DNA from: an uncultured Clostridia bacterium
GTDB lineage: Bacteria > Bacillota > Clostridia > Peptostreptococcales > Anaerovoracaceae
NCBI GenBank assembly: GCA_934256595.1
Contig: CAKQOW010000009.1
Coordinates: 1-53,898 of the forward strand
Direction: 5' to 3'
Length of the DNA: 53,898 nucleotides
Part shown: positions 17,322 through 26,289 of the stretch, one piece after another
Position numbering within the stretch: the stretch's first letter is position 1
Layout of the letters: the number at the start of each line of letters is the position of its first letter
Made by a program: the position numbers and the translations under genes
Notes under the pieces: generated by a model
What the model was told of the DNA's origin: nothing
Databases searched by the model: none
What the model saw: the letters and a program-made list of their open reading frames with translations, nothing else

Positions 17322-17600
17322 GTAAAATAAAAAACGCCTGTCCTCACTCAAGGACAAGCGTATGCCTGCGGTACCACCTTGTTTAACGGAAAAATCCGTT
17401 CTCTCTGCAGAGTGCCGTCACACTCCCTGCCCGTCACGCCGGCATCACGTCTTGGCTACTTGGCAAATACCGTTCACCTCGCCCTCGGAGGCCCATTTAC
17501 TGAAACTGCATTTATCCGGATCACACCGCCCCGGACTCTCTGGGAAACCGTACCTCAGTTTTACTTCCTCGTCTTCGGTTTGTTCTTATTTATTTGGTAT
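17322..17600 (-). ncRNA. T-box leader, apparent tryptophan specifier (UGG)
   Basis: The T-box sequence AAGGTGGTACCGCAGG (minus strand, 17380-17365) is exact. The terminator GCTTGTCCT...AGGACAGGC followed by TTTTTT covers 17361-17322. In Stem I, the sequence GTAAATGGGCCTCCGAGG places UGG (17495-17493) at the specifier position, followed by a purine. Uncharged tRNA-Trp would stabilise the antiterminator and switch on the ABC importer operon downstream. Confidence 0.88.
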
Positions 17601-17606
17601 GGTCAT

Positions 17607-17635
17607 ATACTACCACTCATTTTTTGTGTTGTCAA
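17607..17635 (-). promoter_or_regulatory. Promoter of the T-box/ABC importer operon
   Basis: TTGACA (17635-17630) and TAGTAT (17612-17607) are 17 bases apart. An imperfect TTTGTAT-N4-ACACAAA repeat lies upstream at 17654-17671. Confidence 0.65.
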
Positions 17636-17675
17636 CTATTTTTTGAAAACTTTTTTGTATTTTTACACAAATTAT

Positions 17676-18398
17676 TTATCTGAAGCTGTTTTCATATATA
17701 TCCATAAAGCCGGTCACAAAGCCTGCCTGCTTTCTGGCTTCTTCACTGCCGCCTGTAACCTGCCAGCCGTAATTGCCGTAAGAATGATATGTATGACAGT
17801 TAAGAGGCCTTAAATCAAATTCCCGCTGTATCAGCGCAATGCCCTCGGCATAGTCCTGTTTGAGCCTCTTCATAGCCTTTGCAGGTTTCGTGAATACAGC
17901 GTGTCCGTATATATTGGCTCCGATTTCAAAGTCAGGGCTTTTCTCAAGGAAGTAATCTGTGTCCACATCGCCGACAGTACCCGTTCCGTATTCCTTTACG
18001 CACATAAGATCCAGCGCCGGAATGTATCCGTTCATTGCAAGCACAAATCTGCCCGCTGCAAAAATCACTATAGCAAGAACCACCAGCTTGAGCGCTCTGT
18101 CCCATTTTTTTCTTTGCCTGTCCAGTTCGGACTGCTTCACAACACTGAGCAGGTTCTCCTCCGACTGCCTCTCAATCTCACTGTCCTCAAGGCGCCTGCC
18201 TGCAAAGAACTCATTCAGTGATATTCCCAAAACACTGCAAAGCTCCTGCAGGTTTGAATAATCGGGAAGATTGACGCCGCGCTCCCATTTGCTTACGGCG
18301 TTGATGCTTACTCCCAGCTTCTCTGCAAGCTCGCTCTGAGTCATATCTCTGTTTTTTCTGCACGAAGCAATGAATTTCCCTATTTCTCTCTGGTCCAT
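17676..18398 (-). CDS. HTH regulator with membrane anchor (copy A)
   Basis: This 240-residue protein has an N-terminal XRE-type HTH (MTQSELAEKLGVSINAVSKWERG, about residues 19-41), a charged linker, one membrane helix (LVVLAIVIFAAGRFVLA, about 104-120) and an extracytoplasmic domain of about 115 residues. Its first 70 residues are identical to copy B immediately upstream, while the membrane and outer parts have diverged. It has no known partner; such HTH-membrane proteins may sense envelope stress or substrates and regulate adjacent transporters. It is 65 bases downstream of copy B and probably in the same transcript as the ABC exporter. Confidence 0.8.
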   Translation of the reverse strand: MDQREIGKFIASCRKNRDMTQSELAEKLGVSINAVSKWERGVNLPDYSNLQELCSVLGISLNEFFAGRRLEDSEIERQSEENLLSVVKQSELDRQRKKWDRALKLVVLAIVIFAAGRFVLAMNGYIPALDLMCVKEYGTGTVGDVDTDYFLEKSPDFEIGANIYGHAVFTKPAKAMKRLKQDYAEGIALIQREFDLRPLNCHTYHSYGNYGWQVTGGSEEARKQAGFVTGFMDIYENSFR

Positions 18399-18442
18399 AC
18401 CATATTTACCTTTTTTATACTGTCAACTGTTTTTAAAACCCT

Positions 18443-18460
18443 TTTGTGTTTTTTCACAAA
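18443..18460. promoter_or_regulatory. TTTGTG-N6-CACAAA palindrome between the HTH copies
   Basis: TTTGTG (18443-18448) and CACAAA (18455-18460) flank six T. A TTGACA lies at 18426-18421 (minus strand) but no well-spaced -10 precedes the start codon of copy A. The same arrangement follows copy A, ahead of the T-box promoter, so this may be a duplicated promoter fragment. Confidence 0.35.
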
Positions 18461-18463
18461 TTG

Positions 18464-19204
18464 TTAATCTGAAGGTTCTCTGAAGCTGTTTTCGTATATA
18501 TTCATAAAATCAGTTACAAAAGAAGCCTGCCTACTTGCCTCTTCACTGCCGCCAACCTGCCAGCCATTATTTTTATAAAACCAGTATGTAAAATCAGTCA
18601 GAGGTATCATACCACATTCAAGCCGTATCTGCCAAAGGCCTTTCTTATAATCCTTTTTGAGCCGCCTCATAGCTTTTTTGGGGTCTTTAAATACAGCAAC
18701 TCCGTATTTGTTGGCGCCTATTTCAAAATCAAGGCTTTTCTCAAGGAACCAATCTGTATCCACACTTCCGACAGTATTGCCCTCCCCGACTACATACTGC
18801 TGTGAATATTTAAGGTCATCGTCCATAACAAATCCATTCTTTATAAGCAGCGGTCTTGAGCATATAACGGTGGCCACTGCAAGCAGCAGCAGAACTGCAA
18901 TTGTTATCACTTTATTTCTTCTTCTGTTTTTTTCGGACTGCTTCACAACACTGAGCAGGTTCTCCTCCGACTGCCTCTCAATCTCACATTCCTCAAGGCG
19001 CCTGCCTGCAAAGAACTCATTCAGTGATATTCCCAAAACACTGCACAGCTCCTGCAGGTTTGAATAATCGGGAAGATTGACGCCGCGCTCCCATTTGCTT
19101 ACGGCATTAATGCTTACTCCCAGCTTCTCTGCAAGCTCGCTCTGAGTCATATCTCTGTTTTTTCTGCACGAAGCAATGAATTTCCCTATTTCTCTCTGGT
19201 CCAT
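18464..19204 (-). CDS. HTH regulator with membrane anchor (copy B)
   Basis: This 246-residue protein has the same layout as copy A: XRE HTH, linker, membrane helix (about 98-116) and outer domain with shared blocks (VDTDWFLEKS, DFEIGANKYG, NNGWQV, ENSFRE). The start at 19204 (MDQREIGKF) follows GGGAGG; an upstream in-frame start at 19255 is unlikely. It lies 69 bases after the ABC exporter gene on the same strand with no obvious terminator between, so it may be co-expressed with and regulate the exporter. The outer domains differ from copy A mainly by substitutions, whereas the HTH ends are nearly identical, pointing to recent duplication or gene conversion. Confidence 0.8.
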   Translation of the reverse strand: MDQREIGKFIASCRKNRDMTQSELAEKLGVSINAVSKWERGVNLPDYSNLQELCSVLGISLNEFFAGRRLEECEIERQSEENLLSVVKQSEKNRRRNKVITIAVLLLLAVATVICSRPLLIKNGFVMDDDLKYSQQYVVGEGNTVGSVDTDWFLEKSLDFEIGANKYGVAVFKDPKKAMRRLKKDYKKGLWQIRLECGMIPLTDFTYWFYKNNGWQVGGSEEASRQASFVTDFMNIYENSFREPSD

Positions 19205-19273
19205 ACCATACCTCCCTCTGAAAAAACGATACCACCTGCCGCAGCAAATTAACACACATCACAGGTTTAATTC

Positions 19274-21025
19274 TCAGGTTTCCTGAAACTGACTGTTGTA
19301 TATTTCACTGTAAAGCCCGCCTCCTGCAAGCAGTTCCCCGTGTCTGCCGCGCTCTGCGATTTTTCCGCCACGCATAACAATAATTAGGGAGGCGTTTCTT
19401 ATGGTCGAAAGTCTGTGAGCGACAATGAAGCTGGTCCTGCCCTCCATAAGTCTGTCAAAGGCCTCCTGTATCTGAAGCTCTGTCCTCGTATCTATATTTG
19501 AAGTTGCCTCATCTAATATGAGCATAGGCGGTGATATAAGCATTACCCTTGTAATACACAGAAGCTGTTTCTGCCCCAGACTCAGACTGTCCTCATTTAA
19601 AACAGTATCAAGGCCCTCAGGCAGCTTCTCTATAAACTCCCAGCTGTGAGCTTCCTTTGCGGCTTTTATGATTTCCTCATCAGAAGCCTCAGGCCTGCCA
19701 AAGGCTATGTTTTCCCTGACAGTGCCGCGCTTAATCCATGTGTCCTGCAGCACCATTCCGAAGCTTTCTCTGAGGGAATGTCTTGAAATATCGGTTATCG
19801 GGGTTCCGTCAATTCTGATACTGCCGCTGTTTACATCATAAAATCTCATGAGCAGATTTATGAGGGTTGTTTTGCCGCAGCCCGTAGGTCCCACAATCGC
19901 AACTCTCATTCCCGGAGACACATTGAGATTGAAATCCTCTATAAGAGGGCTGTCCTTGACATAGCTGAAGCTGACATCTTCGATATCCACCTCACCCTTT
20001 ATATCCTGCAGCACGTCCTCTTTATCATCAGGCTCCTCCGGCTGCTCAAGCAGCTCAAAAATTCTTGCCGCGCAGGCAAGGGCATTCTGCATTTCGGTAA
20101 CAACCGAACTTATATCGTTAAACGGCTTCATATACTGATTTGCATAAAACAGCATAATCGTAAGGCCGCCGACGGTCAGCGCTCCGCCCGGAATAAGCAG
20201 TACGCCGACAAGCGCAACTCCCGCATATATTATATTATTTACAAATCTGGTGCATGGGTTTGTAAGGCTGCTGTAAAATACGGCTTTCTGACTGTATTCT
20301 TTCAGCTCCTCATTTATTTCTCTGAACTGCCCTGAGGCTCTTTTTTCATATCCAAAGGCTCTTACAGTTTTCTGTCCGCTTATCATCTCCTCCGCCAGCG
20401 CAGTCTGCACGCCTCTTGCCTCACTTTGCTTCCTGAACATATTAAACGAACGTGAAGCTATGAATTTTGCAACCAGAAAACTAAGCGGTGTCAGCAGTAT
20501 TACCAGCAGCGTAATCCATACATTCTGAGCAAACATAAATACAAGTGTGGCTATAACCGTCACAACGCTGACAAAAAGCTGTGTAAAGCCCAGCAGCAGA
20601 CCGTCCGAAAGAATATCAGCATCAGCAATAATACGGCTGACAATATCTCCTGCGGCATGCCTGTCAAGATACGACAGCGGCAGCTTCTGTATATGATTTA
20701 TAGCCTTTGATCGTATATCCTGCACTACTCTGTAGGTCATACGGTTATTGACAAGGTTCATAACCCAAAGAAGCAAAGCGGCGCCTGCTGCAAATATGAT
20801 TATCTGCCTCAGATACACCCACATATTATCAAAGAACACATTGTGCTCGGATATAATCTGGTCTATGGCATTACCGAAAAGCACCGGCACATAAAGCTGC
20901 AATATGACCGAAGCTGCGGCAAGAATTATACTCAGCGCCAGCAGCCATTTATAGCCTGCAATAAACTGCATCAGTTTACGGACAGTCTTGCGGCTTTCGC
21001 CTTTTTTCTTATCTTTACTGCTCAT
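19274..21025 (-). CDS. ABC exporter half-transporter, second subunit
   Basis: This fused membrane/ATPase half-transporter has six N-terminal helices (to about residue 310) and a C-terminal ATPase with Walker A GPTGCGKTT, signature LSLGQKQLL and Walker B MLILDEATSNID. The signature has Leu for the usual first Gly (LSLGQ), a degeneration often seen in one partner of asymmetric heterodimers. The start at 21025 overlaps the partner's stop (ATGA) and has AAAGGTG upstream. With its partner it should form a LmrCD/BmrCD-like multidrug or lipid/peptide exporter in the cytoplasmic membrane. The cargo is unknown. Confidence 0.87.
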   Translation of the reverse strand: MSSKDKKKGESRKTVRKLMQFIAGYKWLLALSIILAAASVILQLYVPVLFGNAIDQIISEHNVFFDNMWVYLRQIIIFAAGAALLLWVMNLVNNRMTYRVVQDIRSKAINHIQKLPLSYLDRHAAGDIVSRIIADADILSDGLLLGFTQLFVSVVTVIATLVFMFAQNVWITLLVILLTPLSFLVAKFIASRSFNMFRKQSEARGVQTALAEEMISGQKTVRAFGYEKRASGQFREINEELKEYSQKAVFYSSLTNPCTRFVNNIIYAGVALVGVLLIPGGALTVGGLTIMLFYANQYMKPFNDISSVVTEMQNALACAARIFELLEQPEEPDDKEDVLQDIKGEVDIEDVSFSYVKDSPLIEDFNLNVSPGMRVAIVGPTGCGKTTLINLLMRFYDVNSGSIRIDGTPITDISRHSLRESFGMVLQDTWIKRGTVRENIAFGRPEASDEEIIKAAKEAHSWEFIEKLPEGLDTVLNEDSLSLGQKQLLCITRVMLISPPMLILDEATSNIDTRTELQIQEAFDRLMEGRTSFIVAHRLSTIRNASLIIVMRGGKIAERGRHGELLAGGGLYSEIYNSQFQET

Positions 21026-22755
21026 TTTGCACACCTTTCTTCCGGAAACTGTGAATAGTATATTTCCTGATATGTTTCACAGGTTTTCATAAGCTCCTCG
21101 TGGCTGCCTTTGCCTGCCATAGAGCCGTTATCCAGTACGATTATCATATCTGAGGCTCTGATGGCTGAAATTCTCTGCGAAACAATAAATACAGCAGCCT
21201 GCCTGTTCATTTTGTGCAGAGCCTTCCTGAGCGCCGCCTCTGTAGCAAAATCCAGTGCGCTGAAGCTGTCATCAAAAATCAATATTTCCGGCTCTTTGAC
21301 GAGAGTTCTTGCAATGGAAATACGCTGCCTCTGGCCTCCCGAAAGATTACCGCCGCCACGTTCAAGCTCAAAATCAAGCTGTCCCGGCTTGCCCTGTACT
21401 ACATCTTTTGCCTGCGCGGTTTCAAGCGCTTCCCACAGCTTGTCATCATCTGCGGCTTCATTGCCCCATTTAAGATTATCCCGTATACTTCCTTTAAACA
21501 GCACTGTCCGCTGCTGCACTATTCCTGTTTTGCGGTCAAGGCTTTCCTTTGAATACCCCTTTATATCCGCTCCGTCAAGCAGAACCATTCCCTCTGTAGC
21601 ATCATAAAATCTGGCAATCAGATTTACCAGTGTGGTTTTGCCGCTTCCCGTACCGCCTATAATTCCTACAGTCTGTCCGCGCTCTGCCGCAAATGATATG
21701 TTTTTAAGGCTTGGGGCTGCGGCATTTTCATAGCAGAAAGTAACATTGTCAAACTCAACGGCAAAGTTCCCTTTTCCTGCAAAAGCAGTATCCTCTTCGG
21801 GATATTCCATATCGGGCTTCATCGCAAGCACCTCTGATATACGGCCTGCGCATGCCATTGATTTATTCAGCGTTATAATCAGCGCCGCCAGCTTGATGAG
21901 CTCAACAATAATCTGCATCATATAGTTATACAGTGCGACAGTCTCTCCCTGCTGCAGATTCCCCAAATTGACCTCTATCGCTGCTTTGTCAATCAGAATT
22001 ACTGCCGCTATATTTATCAGGGCATAAGTAAGCGGATTAAGTACGGCAGAAATCTTTCCGACGAATTCATTCAGTCCTGTAATCTCCCTGTTGCTGTCCT
22101 CAAACTCTCCCGCCGCATATTTCTCGCGGCAGAATGCCCTTATTACACGAACTCCTGTAAGGTTTTCTCTTGTAAGCTCTGTTATCCTGTCAAGCCCCGC
22201 CTGCACTTTTTTGAAAAGCGGTATGCTGACAAGCATAATGCCGAAAATCACCGCAAACAGTACCGGCACTGTCACTGCAAATATAACGGCGCATTTAACA
22301 TTAACCGTAAACGCCACTGCAGTCGCCCCAAAAACAATAAACGGACTTCGCAGTATCAGCCTGAGGCACATATTGACACCATTCTGCACCTGATTCACAT
22401 CATCATTTATTCTTGTAATCAGTGTATCGCTGCCTGCCCTGTCAAGCATAGAAAAAGAAAATTTCTGGATATGATCAAACATTGTCTGTCTGAGAGATGC
22501 TCCAAAGCCTGCGGCAGCCTTAGCCGCAAAATACTGCGCCGTAACGCTGCACAAAAGCCCCAGCAGCGCCATAGCAAGCAGAATTGCGGCGCACCTGAAT
22601 ATAAAGGTGTAATCCTGCTGCGCCACTCCTGTATCTATCATTCTGGCAACAACAACAGGCACCATAAGGTCAAACACCACCTCCAGCAGTTTGAAAAACG
22701 GCGACAGTATACTCTCCTTCGTATATGGTTTAAGATATTTAATAAGATTTTTCAT
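21022..22755 (-). CDS. ABC exporter half-transporter, first subunit
   Basis: This 577-residue half-transporter has an N-terminal six-helix domain and C-terminal ATPase: Walker A GGTGSGKTT, signature LSGGQRQRIS, Walker B ILIFDDSFSALDFAT. The residue after Walker B is Asp (FDDS) rather than the catalytic Glu, the hallmark of the degenerate-site subunit in heterodimeric exporters; its partner keeps the Glu (LDEA). The two therefore fit one heterodimer. The ATG at 22755 follows AAAGGA. It heads a probable operon with its partner and the two HTH/membrane proteins, divergent from a lipoprotein gene. Confidence 0.88.
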   Translation of the reverse strand: MKNLIKYLKPYTKESILSPFFKLLEVVFDLMVPVVVARMIDTGVAQQDYTFIFRCAAILLAMALLGLLCSVTAQYFAAKAAAGFGASLRQTMFDHIQKFSFSMLDRAGSDTLITRINDDVNQVQNGVNMCLRLILRSPFIVFGATAVAFTVNVKCAVIFAVTVPVLFAVIFGIMLVSIPLFKKVQAGLDRITELTRENLTGVRVIRAFCREKYAAGEFEDSNREITGLNEFVGKISAVLNPLTYALINIAAVILIDKAAIEVNLGNLQQGETVALYNYMMQIIVELIKLAALIITLNKSMACAGRISEVLAMKPDMEYPEEDTAFAGKGNFAVEFDNVTFCYENAAAPSLKNISFAAERGQTVGIIGGTGSGKTTLVNLIARFYDATEGMVLLDGADIKGYSKESLDRKTGIVQQRTVLFKGSIRDNLKWGNEAADDDKLWEALETAQAKDVVQGKPGQLDFELERGGGNLSGGQRQRISIARTLVKEPEILIFDDSFSALDFATEAALRKALHKMNRQAAVFIVSQRISAIRASDMIIVLDNGSMAGKGSHEELMKTCETYQEIYYSQFPEERCAK

Positions 22756-22835
22756 ACATTATTCCTTTGTGTTTTTTACATAGATAGTATAGCACATTAA
22801 TGATGATATTAATATTATTGTTTATCCCCCTCTTA

Positions 22836-22864
22836 TTGTAAGCTTCTCTGTTTAATGGTACAAT
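22836..22864 (+). promoter_or_regulatory. Promoter of the lipoprotein genes
   Basis: TTGTAA (22836-22841) and TACAAT (22859-22864) are 17 bases apart, about 40 bases before the start codon at 22906. Confidence 0.55.
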
Positions 22865-22905
22865 AACAAATAAATCTGTGACTTCGTAAACGGAGGTGAT
22901 CTGAA

Positions 22906-23742
22906 ATGCAATTAAAATCTTTTTTATTGGTAATACTGGTTGTTTTATGTCTTATCCCTGCCGCAGCCTGCAAGGACGCTCCGGCCGGGCCCCCTGAACC
23001 CGAAAAAGAATCGGCGCTTGATATACTTCAGGGAGAAATCAGAGACAGCGGCAGCATTCTCGGCGCAGCTTTTATCGGATATATCGCCGACAAAGAAACA
23101 GATGAAGATGTTATGTCCTTTTTAGACAGCAGCGCCTATGCAGATAAATATCCGTTTTTATGTCAGAAACAGGCCTGCAGCTTTGTTTCATACGAGGGCG
23201 ATGAGCTTTATGCTCTTGTGCCGGCAGACGATACCTGTTCAATACTCATATGCGGCACCACTCTTACGGAAACATGTGAATACATAGATGAACCTGATAA
23301 TGTAATCTTCGAAGGCAGACCGGGAGAAACAGTTCTTCTCCGCTGCAATTTCAGTGATATATATTCAAATACTGTAATATATGTAACCGACGGCTCTGAC
23401 AAATACACATTCCATCCCGGAGTTTCCTTGAATGACAGCACTGTTGCCATGGAGGACGGTTATTATGATTTTACACTCCCTGCCGCCTCCGGACAAAGTG
23501 ATACTGAGATTGCCTCAGAACTGCTCCGCGAAAGAACCAAAGTAAAGCAGGGGCTTGAACAGGGCATGAAACTGCTCTATCTTGACGAAAAACAGGAAAT
23601 AAACGGTGTTGACTGTATGCTGTTTGCTATGGGGACAGATCACTCTGATCATTTTGTACGGGAAGAGCTTTTTGCCGTTTCAGACAATATTGTATATATC
23701 TATGATGCTGTCGATGATGAATGGACTCTTCTGGACAACTGA
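22906..23742 (+). CDS. Lipoprotein of unknown function, 278 residues
   Basis: A signal peptide with lipobox (PAAAC, Cys at about residue 22) is followed by a proline-rich stretch and an acidic extracellular domain. No family is recognised. CGGAGGTGAT lies just before the ATG. The gene is divergent from the ABC exporter and followed after 50 bases by a second lipoprotein on the same strand; both may form a small operon ending at the terminator at 24503. It contains several Cys that could form disulfides. Confidence 0.7.
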   Translation: MQLKSFLLVILVVLCLIPAAACKDAPAGPPEPEKESALDILQGEIRDSGSILGAAFIGYIADKETDEDVMSFLDSSAYADKYPFLCQKQACSFVSYEGDELYALVPADDTCSILICGTTLTETCEYIDEPDNVIFEGRPGETVLLRCNFSDIYSNTVIYVTDGSDKYTFHPGVSLNDSTVAMEDGYYDFTLPAASGQSDTEIASELLRERTKVKQGLEQGMKLLYLDEKQEINGVDCMLFAMGTDHSDHFVREELFAVSDNIVYIYDAVDDEWTLLDN

Positions 23743-23792
23743 CCAGCCCATACCTGTAAAACAGTATATGTATCAAAAGGAGTAATACAAAA

Positions 23793-24497
23793 ATGAAAAA
23801 GCTTTTACTGGCTCTTGCAGTCACTCTGTTCTTTGTATTTCCGCTGTGTTCCTGCGCTGCAGAGATTCCAAAGGCGCTTACAGGCGAATGGATATGTCAG
23901 GACAGTTCCTACGGCTGTGAAACAGGCTACGGCTATCTGGCTCTCAGGATTGAAGAAAACGGGCATTTCAGTCTTTACGATGCGGAGGCAGGAAATCCCG
24001 GCATATCCGGCACTATGAAAGGTTCGGCAGATGCGCTTACGGGGACTGTTGATATAAACTGCGGAAGCGATGATTTTGATCCGCCTGCCTGCTGGGATCT
24101 TAAAGAAAAAGACACTTTAGAATTTGAAGCTGTCACACCGGGGCGCATAAAGCTCTCACATAACGGCAAAAGCCTGAGCTTTGCCAATTATACATCAGAT
24201 GACGATTTTACTTCTTTCAGCCTTGCAGACAGGTCTGAAAACTATAAGTGGGAATATGATATGAAAGGTGACGGAAAAATAGAGCTCAAAGTCACGACAA
24301 AGCCCGACCCTGATGCTGTTAAATGGCAGCACTATACCGTTAAGGGCATATCTGCAGGCGACTTGCTTCTGACTATGACATATCAAAACGGTGATGATGT
24401 GATGTATACCGTAACCTTTGATCTTACTGTTACAGATGACGGCACCATCAGAGAAAACGGCCGCGACGGAGATATTGACGATGCCATGACCTCATAG
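23793..24497 (+). CDS. Putative lipoprotein with a beta-rich domain
   Basis: This 234-residue exported protein has a signal peptide ending near residue 22 (FPLCSCAAE); Cys at the end fits a lipobox weakly. The mature part alternates short hydrophobic and charged strands (LTGEWICQDSSYG at the start, LALRIEENGHFSLYDA), recalling lipocalin-like or extracytoplasmic beta-barrel domains. No firm family. AAAGGAG precedes the start. It follows the other lipoprotein and ends at a strong terminator. Confidence 0.65.
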   Translation: MKKLLLALAVTLFFVFPLCSCAAEIPKALTGEWICQDSSYGCETGYGYLALRIEENGHFSLYDAEAGNPGISGTMKGSADALTGTVDINCGSDDFDPPACWDLKEKDTLEFEAVTPGRIKLSHNGKSLSFANYTSDDDFTSFSLADRSENYKWEYDMKGDGKIELKVTTKPDPDAVKWQHYTVKGISAGDLLLTMTYQNGDDVMYTVTFDLTVTDDGTIRENGRDGDIDDAMTS

Positions 24498-24502
24498 AAA
24501 GA

Positions 24503-24540
24503 CCGCTTCGGAATAGTCCGAAGCGGCTTTGTGTTTATAT
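24503..24540 (+). terminator. Rho-independent terminator after the lipoprotein genes
   Basis: CCGCTTCGGA (24503-24512) pairs perfectly with TCCGAAGCGG (24517-24526), followed by a T-rich tail. It also separates the convergent TrpB2 gene. Confidence 0.8.
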
Positions 24541-24563
24541 GTCTATCTTGTATTTATTCTGTG

Positions 24564-25937
24564 TTAGTCTATCTTTGGCATTGATGCGAAGCTTGCTTCA
24601 AGCTCTTCATCTGTAGGTATGTAGTCCGACATTTCGCCATTGTGGAATTTTTCGTATGCGTACATATCGAAGTAGCCTGTACCTGTAAGTCCGAACAGTA
24701 TTGTTTTTTCTTCGCCTGTTTCCTTGCATTTGATTGCTTCGTCTATTGCAACCTTGATTGCGTGGCTGCTTTCAGGTGCAGGAAGTGTTCCCTCGGTTCT
24801 TGCAAACAGCTCTGCGGCTTCAAATACGCTTGTCTGTTCAACTGCTCTTGCTTCCATATATCCGTCATGGTAAAGCTGTGAGAGCGTAGGGCTCATGCCA
24901 TGGTATCTAAGGCCGCCTGCATGATTTGCCGACGGTATAAAGCCGCTGCCCAGCGTATACATTTTAGCCAGAGGGCAAACCTTGCCTGTGTCGCAGAAGT
25001 CATATCCGAATGTTCCTCTTGTAAGGCTCGGGCATGATGCAGGTTCTACAGCTATGAACTGATAATCTGCTTCGCCTCTGAGTTTTTCGCCCATAAACGG
25101 TGAAATAAGGCCGCCGAGATTGGATCCGCCGCCTGCACAGCCTATGATAACATCAGGCTTGATGCCGTATTTGTCCATTGCCAGCTTTGCCTCTACACCT
25201 ATAACAGACTGATGCAGCAGCACCTGATTAAGAACGCTGCCCAGAACATATCTGTAGCCGTCTCTGCTTGTAGCTGCTTCTACTGCTTCTGATATTGCGC
25301 AGCCAAGGCTTCCTGTTGTTCCCGGAAATTCCTCATTTATTTTTCTTCCGATATTGGTATTCATTGACGGTGACGGTGTAACCTTTGCGCCGTAGGTTCT
25401 CATAACCTCTCTTCTGAACGGCTTCTGTTCATATGAAACCTTAACCATATATACATCACAGTCAAGATCAAGATATGCGCACGCCATTGACAAAGCAGTA
25501 CCCCACTGGCCTGCGCCTGTTTCTGTTGTAACGCCCTTTAGTCCCTGCTGTTTTGCATAGTATGCCTGAGCTATGGCTGAGTTCAGCTTGTGACTTCCGC
25601 TTGTGTTGTTACCCTCAAATTTGTAGTAAATCTTTGCCGGTGTATCAAGCTTTTTCTCTAAGCAGTATGCTCTTGTCAGAGGTGACGGTCTGTACATCTT
25701 GTAGAAATCAAGGATTTCCTGCGGTATAGGGTAGTATCTGGTGTCGTTGTCAAGCTCCTGCTTAACCAGCTCCTCACAGAATACTCCGCCCAGCTCCTCT
25801 GCTGTCATTGGCTTGCCTGTTCCCGGATTAACCAGCGGCGCAGGTTTGTTTGTCATATCCGCGCGCACATTGTACCAGTATTTAGGCATCTCGTTTTCTT
25901 CTAAATATATTTTGTAAGGTATTGTTTTGTCTGTCAT
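24564..25937 (-). CDS. trpB: TrpB2-type tryptophan synthase beta chain
   Basis: This 457-residue pyridoxal-phosphate enzyme of the TrpB2 branch makes L-tryptophan from indole and L-serine. Branch features are the N-terminal extension with MPKYWYNVRADM and the loop SLGCAISEAVEAA. The cofactor lysine lies in GSHKLNSA (K117) and the phosphate loop is CAGGGSNLGG. The start at 25937 has GGAGG just upstream; an extended frame to 26003 would lie inside the T-box terminator. No trpA or other biosynthetic trp gene is nearby, which fits TrpB2 use in salvaging free indole. Control by a UGG T-box supports a tryptophan role, although TrpB2 members may act on other substrates. Confidence 0.9.
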   Translation of the reverse strand: MTDKTIPYKIYLEENEMPKYWYNVRADMTNKPAPLVNPGTGKPMTAEELGGVFCEELVKQELDNDTRYYPIPQEILDFYKMYRPSPLTRAYCLEKKLDTPAKIYYKFEGNNTSGSHKLNSAIAQAYYAKQQGLKGVTTETGAGQWGTALSMACAYLDLDCDVYMVKVSYEQKPFRREVMRTYGAKVTPSPSMNTNIGRKINEEFPGTTGSLGCAISEAVEAATSRDGYRYVLGSVLNQVLLHQSVIGVEAKLAMDKYGIKPDVIIGCAGGGSNLGGLISPFMGEKLRGEADYQFIAVEPASCPSLTRGTFGYDFCDTGKVCPLAKMYTLGSGFIPSANHAGGLRYHGMSPTLSQLYHDGYMEARAVEQTSVFEAAELFARTEGTLPAPESSHAIKVAIDEAIKCKETGEEKTILFGLTGTGYFDMYAYEKFHNGEMSDYIPTDEELEASFASMPKID

Positions 25938-25984
25938 ATTAATTTCCTCCTGTTTCTCCCTTTTAGGTTTTATCACAAAAACAA

Positions 25985-26254
25985 TCAAATCCTGTCCCTG
26001 CATAGTTTAATGCTGGGACAGGATATAATAATCTCCTGCGGTGCCACCCGGCTTGGTGCATTGCTGCACCCGCTTACCATACTGACATATGGTTACCTTT
26101 GATAACGGAGGGTTCTCCGTCGCCCCTACTTGCCTGCGCTTTGGGTTTGCCCTCGGAAGTCCATTCGTATCTATCAGCTATACCGCTTCTCACCACCTGC
26201 GGCTCTCTGTGATATCTGAATAAAAACTACTCCTCTTCCTCATCGGTTTTCTTA
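25985..26254 (-). ncRNA. T-box leader of the TrpB2 gene, apparent tryptophan specifier (UGG)
   Basis: The T-box core GGGTGGCACCGCAGG (minus strand, about 26049-26035) is clear. The terminator ATCCTGTCCC...GGGACAGGAT spans 26024-25989, followed by T-rich sequence. Stem I holds AGAGAG and ACGAATGGACTTCCGAGG, placing UGG (26163-26161) at the specifier position followed by A. Charging of tRNA-Trp would control readthrough into the TrpB2 gene. Confidence 0.88.
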
Positions 26255-26283
26255 ATTCTATATCATCATTTTTTATTTGTCAA
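26255..26283 (-). promoter_or_regulatory. Promoter of the TrpB2 T-box transcript
   Basis: TTGACA (26283-26278) and TAGAAT (26260-26255) are 17 bases apart. Confidence 0.65.
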
Positions 26284-26289
26284 CAGGTT

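Noticed and set aside
25938..26003. Extended N-terminus of the TrpB2 protein
   Set aside because: The extra codons lie in the T-box terminator, and GGAGG sits just before the ATG at 25937.
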